A program made the position numbers and the translations under genes. Positions 1 through 6,870 of a DNA stretch of 8,451 nucleotides are shown piece after piece; position 1 is the stretch's first letter, and the number at the start of each line of letters is the position of its first letter. The stretch is from Candidatus Eiseniibacteriota bacterium (GTDB lineage Bacteria > JAFGKV01), in NCBI GenBank assembly GCA_025453925.1, contig JALOPK010000132.1, positions 1 through 8,451 of the forward strand. Direction: 5' to 3'. Under the pieces are notes generated by a model. The model ran no database searches and had not been told where the DNA came from. It worked only from the letters and a program-made list of their open reading frames with translations.

Positions 1-1028
1 GCCCGTGGAGACAGGCTTCGGTCTCGGGGATCGCTGACTGCCGCTATGTACACCCGCAGGAAATCCCTACTGTCTTCCCCGCAGGCCGCCTCGCCTTCGA
101 ACAGCGCCCGCTCAGGCTCCACTGGAATGGCGAGGATCGTTGCCGGCGGCGGTACGGCGGTGAGCATGTCCCGCAGTCGTGGATCGGCAGCGAGGAGCCC
201 CAGCGATGCAGACAGGCGCTCTCGCGTCCGCAGTCTGCTCCGTGCGCTCCGCTCCAAGGCATCCCTGCCGAAGAACTCCCTGACAGTGTCGCCCGGCCGG
301 GCCGCGCCTCGATGCTGGGCCAAGCGATCCAAAGCGGTTATTCCCTGCTCCTCAACGAGTGACACACGGCGGTTCATTATCGTCACCGCGCTGATGCCGA
401 CGGCTACGGCGAATGCCAGGACCATGGCGAACGCCCACCTGGCAAGGCCCCCTGCCGCGCCGCGCCACGTTGGCGGGCCGGGAGGCGGGATGCGAAGAAA
501 CCGCCGGTCACCCGGAAAGAAGGCCGATGTGCTCTCGAGGTAGGACCGATACCCCTCGCCGCAACTGCCCAACATCAAACGCTCTTCCGCCCGCGCCAAT
601 GCGTAGTACAGGAAGCACATCGTTACGAATGCAAGCAGAAGGTAGTACCGCGGCCAGAGCAGCAGGAGGCCGAGTCCGACGAGCCCCAATGCGGCGTATT
701 GTGGGTGCCTGACCCACCGGTAGAGCCCGCCCGTGACCGCCCCTCCGCCTCGGAGTTTCTGCCGGTAGACCTGGAATGCTCCGAAGAGGAAGCAGCCGAT
801 TCCCAGCAGCGCCAAGGGCGCTCCCGCGGGGTGGTAGGACCGCATGAAGAACGGCTGGAACCACCGGCCGCGGAATCGGAAGAACGGATCCATGGTCACA
901 TGGAGCGAGATGTATCCCACGAACGGCAACACCATCCACACGACCTCGGCCAGCAACACCATCATGGCAATGGCCGCCGCCCATCCTCCCGCCTTGCCGG
1001 CCCGTTGGAGTTCCCTATGCTCATCCAT
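1..1028 (-). CDS. ICMT/phospholipid-methyltransferase-like integral membrane protein with C-terminal extension (3' end outside window)
   Basis: The frame is open from ATG at 1028 to the left edge (342 codons, no stop), so the gene is partial. AAGGAG at 1038-1043, nine bases before the ATG, supports this start. Hydrophobic segments lie near residues 14-38, 70-88, 112-145 and 196-216. Residues 101-171 carry the signature of the isoprenylcysteine carboxyl methyltransferase/PEMT superfamily: GLYRWVRHPQY (R107-H108-P109, Y111), AEE at 147-149, then GEGYRSYLE and FFP. In this family these parts bind S-adenosylmethionine and the methyl acceptor at the membrane. Many bacterial members end soon after the FFP-like motif. 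Here at least 170 more residues follow, with another membrane segment and then a charged soluble region that I do not recognise. The substrate cannot be told from sequence; such proteins are usually annotated only as 'methyltransferase family protein'. It lies downstream of the propeller gene but is separated from it by two hairpins, so it may be transcribed independently. Confidence 0.8.
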   Translation of the reverse strand, partial: MDEHRELQRAGKAGGWAAAIAMMVLLAEVVWMVLPFVGYISLHVTMDPFFRFRGRWFQPFFMRSYHPAGAPLALLGIGCFLFGAFQVYRQKLRGGGAVTGGLYRWVRHPQYAALGLVGLGLLLLWPRYYLLLAFVTMCFLYYALARAEERLMLGSCGEGYRSYLESTSAFFPGDRRFLRIPPPGPPTWRGAAGGLARWAFAMVLAFAVAVGISAVTIMNRRVSLVEEQGITALDRLAQHRGAARPGDTVREFFGRDALERSARSRLRTRERLSASLGLLAADPRLRDMLTAVPPPATILAIPVEPERALFEGEAACGEDSRDFLRVYIAAVSDPRDRSLSPR

Positions 1029-1089
1029 GGTTTCATGCTCCTTCGGATGGAGGGTCCACTATCGAGATCGCGTCGGCGCCCACTCGCAA

Positions 1090-1123
1090 GGGTCCGGCCC
1101 TCCGCACGGGAAGGACCGGACCC
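1090..1123 (-). terminator. Strong 14-bp inverted repeat in the propeller-methyltransferase gap
   Basis: Arms 1090-1103 and 1110-1123 flank a 6-nt loop. Read as minus-strand RNA the 14 pairs are unbroken (12 Watson-Crick, two G-U); read as plus-strand RNA the two wobble pairs become mismatches. The structure therefore favours minus-strand transcripts. The outer 8 bp (GGGTCCGG/CCGGACCC) are perfect. No T-run follows on the minus strand. It could be a second terminator behind the propeller gene, or a 5'-UTR structure of the methyltransferase gene, whose ATG lies 61 bp further on. Confidence 0.45.
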
Positions 1124-1186
1124 AACTATGCAAAGCGAAGAGATCCTGCAACTATGGCCGGTGCTACCTGGTGCATCAAGTCCGCC

Positions 1187-1216
1187 GGGAGCCTCGGCGG
1201 TGAAGCCGGGGCTCCC
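1187..1216 (-). terminator. Terminator-like hairpin just after the propeller gene
   Basis: Arms 1187-1198 and 1205-1216 enclose a 6-nt loop. Eleven of 12 positions pair, with one C-A mismatch in minus-strand RNA (a G-U pair if read from the plus strand). The hairpin begins only 7 bp after the TAG stop at 1224-1226, the usual place for an intrinsic terminator. No T-tract follows, as is common in GC-rich genomes, so termination is inferred. Confidence 0.5.
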
Positions 1217-1223
1217 ACGGGGT

Positions 1224-4200
1224 CTACTTCACCACCGCCATCCGGATCGTGTGCTCGAAATCACCGGCCTCGAGGCGGCAGAGGTAGGTGCCGCTGGCGA
1301 GCCCTCCTGCCTGCCACACGACCTCGTAGCTGCCCGCTTTCAGGCGGCCATCCGTCAGTTTCGTCACAACCCTTCCGGCCAGATCATAGACCCGGAGCGA
1401 GACGTCCGCGGCCGTGGGCAGGGCGAACGCGATGGTGGTGCTGCCCGAGAACGGGTTGGGATGGTTCTGCGTCAGCAGGAATTCCCTCGGGAGCGGTCCT
1501 CCGGCATCGTCCACCGGGAGTTCTTGCTGAATCTCCAGGTTGTCGATGACCCAGCCCCATCCCGTCACGTAGTCGTCGGCGTAGAGGCGGAACCGGATGA
1601 GGATGGTTTCTCCTGCCGCGAAGGTCTCGTGGATGTCGATGGTGCGTTCCCGGAACAGGGACGGGTTCCCGCCCTGTCCGGCATTGTATGAGTTGAGCCA
1701 GGCGGCGTCGTCCCGCGCATCATACCCATCCAGCAGGGGCAGCCATGTCGTGCCGTCGCTGCTCCCCTCGACGATGACGTAGTCCCAGAAGTTCGGGTCC
1801 CCGAACTCCGAGCCCGGGTCGCCGGGTTCCACGATGGCGATCTCGTCGAAGCGGATGTAGGCGCTGTCCGCGGAGACGATGATTGGCACCAGGAGCCTGT
1901 AGATCAGCTCGACGGCATCGGGGTACGGGTGGGCCGTATGGACCGCGGGACTGGTGAACCCCGGCCACTCCCTGACCGTGAACCCGTTCCCCGCGAAATC
2001 GGCGGAGGGGTTGTTGAAGTTGTTGGCATACCCCTCCTGCGGCTGCTGCACCGGCGTCACCGACGTCTGACGCTCCGCCGACAGGTAGGCCTCGCCATCG
2101 CGGTAGGCGATAGCCTGGACTTCAAGGTTCATGGCCTGGGTCACGGGGTAGCCGGTCGTGACCGTCGTGGTGTCCGCATTGGCCGGCAGGGTGGCGAACA
2201 CGACGTCGTTTACCAGTACTTGCGTGGAGTCATACGGTGAGCGAAGAGCGACTTCGATTGCCAGTGACCCGTCCACGCCCTGGGCAAGACTTCCAAGCCT
2301 CGGCACGCGGGTCACCACCGGAGGCGGCGGGAGTTCGGGGATGCTCACCGTCCAGATGCCCAGACCGTGGGTCGCCGCGACCACCTCGTCGTCGGTGATG
2401 TTGAGCTGCCAGATCGACACCGCCGGGATGCCGTTGTCAGCATAGTGCCAGGTCGCGCCATTGTCGATCGACTCGAACAGGCCGATTTCGGTGCCTGCCC
2501 ACAGGACGTTCGGATCATGCGGCATGACCAGCACGCAATAGGTGGCCACATCGGGGAAGCCGTTGTCGCTTTCCGTTGCACTTCCAAAGCCTGAGATGTC
2601 CTGCCATGTCTGGCCGAGATCGGTGGTTCGCAGGATCTTCGGAGCGTCGGCGAACGAGAACATGACAAAGGCGGTCTGCGGGTCGGTGGGGTGCACCGCC
2701 AGCCCCGTGATCGCTCCCATGGTCTCCGCCGTGTAGCTGTTCGTCGGCGTGAAGCTGAGCCCACCGTCGGTGGACACGAGAATCCGCGCCGAAAGCTGGG
2801 TCGGATCGTTCATCCGTGAGCCTGCCCACACGATCCGCGTGTCGGCGGGCGAGGGCCGCACCTGGGTCATGTTCGTCATGGCCAACTGGCTGGCGGGAAT
2901 GGGCGCACTCCGCCAGGTGAGCCCGAAGTCATCCGACCGCCAGACACCCGACACGCCGACCGTGTACACCAGATCAGGGTCGCTGTTGGTCTTGCCGACC
3001 TTGGTGACGAAGGGCGCATACCCCGCCCCGTTGTCAACCTGGTCACCGACATAGACCCAGCTCGCTCCTCCGTCCGTCGAGCGGAACAACCCGTTGAACT
3101 GATAGCCCCCGAGGATCTTGGAGGGGTCTTCGTAGTGCCAGGAGGTTTCATACCCATCACCGCCGATGCGGTACAGCCAATCGCTGGCCGCCGAGGCGTC
3201 AACCCCGACCGGAGACTGCCACGTGCCGTTGTCCTGCATGCCGCCGATATACTCGTCGGCGCCGTGCTTCTTGTCCACGCCGTAGAACTGGGTCGTGTTG
3301 TAGCCGTTGAGCGTGTTCAGCCAGGTCGTGCCGCCGTCGTCGGAGTAGTAGACGCCGCCGTCGTTGCCGTTGATGATGCGGAATGACCCCGTGGCCTCGT
3401 CGATGGGGATGATCGTCAGGTTGTGGTGGTCGACGTGGGTGCCCGTATCGGTGTACGGGTCGTACCCGGAAGAGATTTGTACGAAGGTGGGCACGGGAGC
3501 CCCCGTGTCGCCCCAGATGATCGCCAGATCGGAGGTGGGCAGGTTCTGGGGATCCCAAACGCTACCCGGCGCCAGCAGCGGCCAGAACACGTAGGTGTTC
3601 TTGTAGAAGAAACCGACATCGTTGGTCATGATGATCGGGTCCGGATTGGTCGCGTCATAGGGCAGGGCGTGGATACAGCAGAAGGTGAGGGAGGGGTCCT
3701 GGGGATTTGGCAGCGGCACCAGCTCGAACACACCGTCGCTGTCATGATCGAAGAAGGATACGGCGAGCTGAAGATTGCTGTCCGTGTCCCACACCTGGAA
3801 CGGCACATCGGTGAGACCCTGGCACGCGGGAGGGTTCTGTCCCGTCGGATCATATGTGAACCGATGACCCTTCTGGAAAAGCCCGGGGCCGAACCGGATC
3901 TCGACCGAGGTCCAGTCATCGTCGTCGAGACCGAAAGGCGCGTATGGAATCTGCAAGGCAGCGGCGAAATCGAACCCCGTGCCGACACCGCTGTTGTTGA
4001 AGCCGCCCCACGGATACATGGTCATGAATGCATCGGTGCCGTTCTCCTGCACATCGAGGATGCCCTCACTGCTGGTGAACCGCTTCCAGAGGTTGATGCC
4101 GCCGAGGAAGACCTCGTCCGGGTCGTAGGGATTCACCGCGATGGTGTTGTCATACCAGCCCTGGGAGCCCAGCCAGTTGGGAACCGAACCGCCTTCGGTA

Positions 4201-5336
4201 TCGAGGTTCACCCACGTGGCCCCGGCGTCCTCGGAGCGGTAGAGCCGCGACCAGAATCCCGTCCTGTCCAGCGCCGCATAGACCACGTCGTGATCGCTGG
4301 GCGCCATGGCCAGTTCGAGACGGGTGCCGCCCGTGCTGCTGATGTTGAGCACGGTCGTCCACGTCTCGCCGGCGTCGATGGACTTGATGACCCCCAACGC
4401 GTTGACCGAAGCATATTGCACGCTGAAGCTATCCGGATCGGCGATGATGTGCTGGATGCGGCGGAAGCTTGGATCGTCGTAGACGACATACCACGAGTCG
4501 CCGCCGTCGATGGACTTGTAGATACGTGAGAGCGGGTTCACGCCGGCGTCGTTCCGGTTTGCCTGGACCGCGGCCAGGAGGATGTTCTCATTGGAGGGAT
4601 CCACGATGATGCGATTGACCGATGAGAAGGCGACCGAGGCAGGAAGTTGCGCCCATGTCACCCCGCGGTCGGTGGACTTCATGATCCCATCGCCGCGTAC
4701 GGCATCGATGTTGTAGAAACCCTCGCCTGAACCTGCGTAGAGCACGTTCTGGTTGGAGGGGGCCATGACCATGGCCGCGATGGAGAGGTTCGGCAGGTTG
4801 GGTGTCGTGTTCTCCCAAGACTGCCCGGCATCCGTGGTCTTCCAGATGCCGCCGGCCACCGCGCCGGCAAACCAGGTATTGTTCGTCGGATCCGCCGGGT
4901 CCACCACGATGGCCCGGGTGCGGCCGCTCACGTTCGCCGGCCCGCGATCGACCCAGTCAAGCCGTGTGCCTTTGTGCGCCCGTGCCCGTGCCTTCTCGAG
5001 CTCGATCATCCGGTAGTTGGGCGGGTAGGACGGCGCCGGCTCCGTGCTCCGGGTGCGGATCTCCTGATGGAGGCGGAAAAACTCGCCCGGGTTGTCGAAG
5101 CCATGGCTCTTCTTGTCCTTGGTGACGTGGAACCGCTGCCTGAACTCCTTGGTTCTCATCAGATCTGAGGGATACCCCCTGGCCTCGGGGGGATAGGTCT
5201 CCAGGGCCGACTTCTTTGTGAGCGACGGATCGTGCGTTCGCAGCATGACCGTCTCATCGGCGGGCTGCCGCGGGACGATGGGCGGCACCTGCAAGACTCC
5301 AAGGATCACGAGGCCGCCGAACAGGAGTTTCAACAT
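1224..5336 (-). CDS. Giant secreted Asp-box (BNR/VPS10-like) beta-propeller protein with MAM-like domain and FlgD-like/T9SS-type C-terminal sorting domain
   Basis: This 1370-aa protein starts at ATG 5336, with a strong ribosome site (GGAGGTGA, 5341-5348). Residues 1-20 look like a signal peptide (MLKLLFGGLVILGVL), without a lipobox. The propeller region spans about 125-1000. It has eleven Asp-boxes (S/T-x-D-x-G-x-x-W/F) starting near residues 166, 220, 274, 318, 367, 664, 752, 800, 854, 903 and 955, mostly 44-54 residues apart, plus family motifs HVDHH (634-638) and NGNDGGVYYS. This pattern matches VPS10/sortilin-like and GH74-like propellers; no hydrolase active site can be assigned. Residues ~425-630 are an insert containing VPFQVWD (511-517) and a calcium-loop-like DHDSDGVFE (530-538). 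Residues ~1100-1275 resemble a MAM-like jelly roll (WDYVIVEGSSDGTTW at 1184, GWGWVIDN at 1259). The tail from ~1288 (QNHPNPFSGSTT, then YDLAGRVV, GTYLCRLE) is a FlgD-like domain of the kind used for type IX export. It probably acts outside the cell or on its surface, in binding or adhesion; the ligand is unknown. Confidence 0.92.
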   Translation of the reverse strand: MLKLLFGGLVILGVLQVPPIVPRQPADETVMLRTHDPSLTKKSALETYPPEARGYPSDLMRTKEFRQRFHVTKDKKSHGFDNPGEFFRLHQEIRTRSTEPAPSYPPNYRMIELEKARARAHKGTRLDWVDRGPANVSGRTRAIVVDPADPTNNTWFAGAVAGGIWKTTDAGQSWENTTPNLPNLSIAAMVMAPSNQNVLYAGSGEGFYNIDAVRGDGIMKSTDRGVTWAQLPASVAFSSVNRIIVDPSNENILLAAVQANRNDAGVNPLSRIYKSIDGGDSWYVVYDDPSFRRIQHIIADPDSFSVQYASVNALGVIKSIDAGETWTTVLNISSTGGTRLELAMAPSDHDVVYAALDRTGFWSRLYRSEDAGATWVNLDTEGGSVPNWLGSQGWYDNTIAVNPYDPDEVFLGGINLWKRFTSSEGILDVQENGTDAFMTMYPWGGFNNSGVGTGFDFAAALQIPYAPFGLDDDDWTSVEIRFGPGLFQKGHRFTYDPTGQNPPACQGLTDVPFQVWDTDSNLQLAVSFFDHDSDGVFELVPLPNPQDPSLTFCCIHALPYDATNPDPIIMTNDVGFFYKNTYVFWPLLAPGSVWDPQNLPTSDLAIIWGDTGAPVPTFVQISSGYDPYTDTGTHVDHHNLTIIPIDEATGSFRIINGNDGGVYYSDDGGTTWLNTLNGYNTTQFYGVDKKHGADEYIGGMQDNGTWQSPVGVDASAASDWLYRIGGDGYETSWHYEDPSKILGGYQFNGLFRSTDGGASWVYVGDQVDNGAGYAPFVTKVGKTNSDPDLVYTVGVSGVWRSDDFGLTWRSAPIPASQLAMTNMTQVRPSPADTRIVWAGSRMNDPTQLSARILVSTDGGLSFTPTNSYTAETMGAITGLAVHPTDPQTAFVMFSFADAPKILRTTDLGQTWQDISGFGSATESDNGFPDVATYCVLVMPHDPNVLWAGTEIGLFESIDNGATWHYADNGIPAVSIWQLNITDDEVVAATHGLGIWTVSIPELPPPPVVTRVPRLGSLAQGVDGSLAIEVALRSPYDSTQVLVNDVVFATLPANADTTTVTTGYPVTQAMNLEVQAIAYRDGEAYLSAERQTSVTPVQQPQEGYANNFNNPSADFAGNGFTVREWPGFTSPAVHTAHPYPDAVELIYRLLVPIIVSADSAYIRFDEIAIVEPGDPGSEFGDPNFWDYVIVEGSSDGTTWLPLLDGYDARDDAAWLNSYNAGQGGNPSLFRERTIDIHETFAAGETILIRFRLYADDYVTGWGWVIDNLEIQQELPVDDAGGPLPREFLLTQNHPNPFSGSTTIAFALPTAADVSLRVYDLAGRVVTKLTDGRLKAGSYEVVWQAGGLASGTYLCRLEAGDFEHTIRMAVVK

Positions 5337-5340
5337 GGAG

Positions 5341-5348
5341 TCACCTCC
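5341..5348 (-). promoter_or_regulatory. Strong Shine-Dalgarno site of the propeller gene
   Basis: GGAGGTGA on the minus strand lies 4 bases before the ATG at 5336, with the GGAGG core 7 bases away. It fixes the start of the 1370-aa protein. It sits inside the palindrome CCTCCGGAGG (5344-5353). The rest of the gap up to 5540 holds only a weak GC-rich hairpin near 5512-5528, after the stop of the upstream gene, and no convincing promoter boxes. Confidence 0.75.
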
Positions 5349-5540
5349 GGAGGGGATGGGTAGGGAGTGAAGAGACGGTCTGGCGTGACGCTACCTTCGG
5401 GCGCAGGATAGTGTCCTGATGGACTTCGAAAGACTCGTTGGGCGCTTCCGGGGATTCCGAGCGCAGAGAGAAACGGCGCGATGCCGCGGAGAGAGTTGGG
5501 CATACACCCCGGCGCGTTCGCGGCGCGCAGAATGACTCTT

Positions 5541-6065
5541 TCACAGCTCCGCCCGCGTGCGTGAGGCCACGTCGAACCGATAGCCATACTCTCGAGGCTC
5601 GATGCCGGGCACCATCCCCGGCGTGATCACGACCTTGAGGCTGGTCTCGCTTTCCCACTGGACGCGTGCATTCTCCACTGAGTCCTCGAGGATGACCTCA
5701 TCTGCCTGCAGATCATACACGAAGAACCTGAGGGGACTCGTCGCCTGCCCCGGGCCGACTGGGCTGGCCGATCGAGCCTGGCTGAGGCAGAGTACGTGGG
5801 TACGCGACTCGTTGAAGAGGTATTTCGCCGTGCCACCGTAGCGGGATTCAGCGAGGGAGACATACGCGGGGGATGGGGGTTGGAGCGGTGCCGCCACCGC
5901 AGGGGCGCCGGGGGCCTGGACACCGGCGGCGGGGTCAGCGGCATGGGGCATGCCGGCAGTCGAGCATCCGCGGGCGAACCCGAGACACACCGCCAACAGC
6001 GCCGAGAGGATGGTCGCAGCCATCACCCACACCCTTCTTGACCGGGTCGAAATCCGGGAGGCCAT
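5541..6065 (-). CDS. Small exported or membrane-anchored protein of unknown function
   Basis: This 174-aa protein has a basic N-terminus (RISTRSRRVWVM) followed by a hydrophobic stretch at about 13-31, then an Ala/Pro-rich linker (about 40-66), then a folded-looking domain of about 105 residues. The N-terminus is a signal peptide or anchor. The SRRVW element is only loosely Tat-like. Cys34 in FARGC is a poor lipobox because Arg occupies position -2, so lipoprotein status is doubtful. The C-terminal part (FFVYDLQADEVILEDSVENA, then VQWESETSLKV, ending YGYRFDV) reads like beta-strand pairs of a single propeller-type repeat; I do not recognise the family. ATG 6065 has no clear ribosome site. The in-frame ATG at 6023 (residue 15) has AGAAGG 8-9 bases upstream and would give 160 aa, but it would lose the basic n-region. 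It lies 204 bp upstream of the propeller gene on the same strand, so co-export is possible but unproven. Confidence 0.75.
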   Translation of the reverse strand: MASRISTRSRRVWVMAATILSALLAVCLGFARGCSTAGMPHAADPAAGVQAPGAPAVAAPLQPPSPAYVSLAESRYGGTAKYLFNESRTHVLCLSQARSASPVGPGQATSPLRFFVYDLQADEVILEDSVENARVQWESETSLKVVITPGMVPGIEPREYGYRFDVASRTRAEL

Positions 6066-6151
6066 GCCGGGGGGCTTGCAGCCCGACCAGAGCTCTCCCT
6101 GTCAGTCCGACGTGACAAGAACGCCACGAGTAGAGCCGTAGCCATTCACAA

Positions 6152-6760
6152 TCATGCTGTGTGCCGCCCTGGCGTCAACGGTGGACGGGCCGGATGGCCC
6201 CTGGCTCGTTTCGCCCCGAGCGTCTCGCCGATCGTGCCAAGCACCACCTCCAGATCCCCGGCCTCGGGACCCTCGGGAACGCCAATGAAGGGGAGCGGCA
6301 CTCCGGCTCCTTTGAACGCGGTGGCCAAGGCCTGCACGAACAGACCATGACCAGGTCTCAGAACTCGCGCGCCATGTTCCAACACCGGCACTTGCGACAC
6401 ACCGCAGCTTGGGCTGCCTTCGACGCCCAAGACGGCGAGCATTGAGTAGCCGGCCGAGGCATAGGCGGAGGCCTCGGACGCCACCGCATCGGCAATCCGC
6501 GTGCACACTCCGCGGTAGGCAGGGGTGTCGTATTGATCCACGGTATCGGTCCCCAGCGGTCGAGCCGGCCCCAGATGCACCAGCTCCGGGCACGGCATCT
6601 GGACAACCCCGACACCGTGCCGCATCAGCAGCGCAACCAGCGGTTCCACTGCTCCGGGAAAGGCAGCCAGGCCGGCCACCTTGGCGTTCTGGTTCAGCAG
6701 GCAGTGGGCTACCACAACAATCTGGGTGCTGCGGATATCGAGGGGTTCGGGGATGTTCAC
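6152..6760 (-). CDS. TudS-related putative desulfidase (DUF523-like, CD3072-type), three-cysteine [4Fe-4S] protein
   Basis: The product is 202 aa from GTG 6760. It carries the three cysteine motifs of TudS-related proteins: AHCLLNQNAKV (Cys20), QMPCPELVHLG (Cys57) and GVEGSPSCGV (Cys119). In characterised TudS enzymes the matching cysteines hold a [4Fe-4S] cluster that removes sulfur from thiouracil and related thio-compounds. The CD3072-type subgroup also shows QYDTPAYR in the middle, present here; its substrate is not established. The protein has no signal peptide and is cytoplasmic. The start is uncertain: no in-frame ATG exists between the upstream stop (6854-6856) and the conserved domain; TTG 6766 is the alternative (204 aa), and neither has a clear ribosome site. 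The last ~20 residues (rich in Arg, Pro, Gly and His) look like a disordered tail. It lies 110 bp after the DUF2293 gene on the same strand, with nothing else linking the two. Confidence 0.87.
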   Translation of the reverse strand: MNIPEPLDIRSTQIVVVAHCLLNQNAKVAGLAAFPGAVEPLVALLMRHGVGVVQMPCPELVHLGPARPLGTDTVDQYDTPAYRGVCTRIADAVASEASAYASAGYSMLAVLGVEGSPSCGVSQVPVLEHGARVLRPGHGLFVQALATAFKGAGVPLPFIGVPEGPEAGDLEVVLGTIGETLGAKRARGHPARPPLTPGRHTA

Positions 6761-6870
6761 AGGCAACGGTTTGCGGTGCAGAACGGGCTCCAGGCCTCGT
6801 CTCCCGCGCGGGGTTGGAGGCAGGGGCAGTCTCCCCGCGACTCGGTTGGTTCGTCACGCGTGGCCATGCC

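Noticed and set aside
699-1691. 330-codon plus-strand frame across the end of the propeller gene and the start of the methyltransferase gene
   Set aside because: It runs antisense to two recognised genes and through both intergenic hairpins, with no ribosome site or domain.
3423-4529. 368-codon plus-strand frame opposite the propeller gene
   Set aside because: It is antisense to a well-supported protein with regularly spaced Asp-boxes; long antisense frames are expected in GC-rich coding DNA and this one shows no motif.
5508-5530. GC-rich hairpin after the 174-aa gene
   Set aside because: Only about 5 bp pair and no T-tract follows, so it is too weak to call a terminator.
6803-6812. CCCGCGCGGG palindrome between the DUF2293 and TudS-like genes
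   Set aside because: It is a short GC-only palindrome expected by chance at this base composition, with no loop or T-run to suggest a terminator.
6102-6857. Long minus-strand reading frame (251 codons) overlapping the TudS-like gene
   Set aside because: It overlaps the TudS-like frame entirely, is very rich in Arg, Gly, Ser and Cys, and has no recognisable motif, whereas the TudS frame keeps all family motifs.
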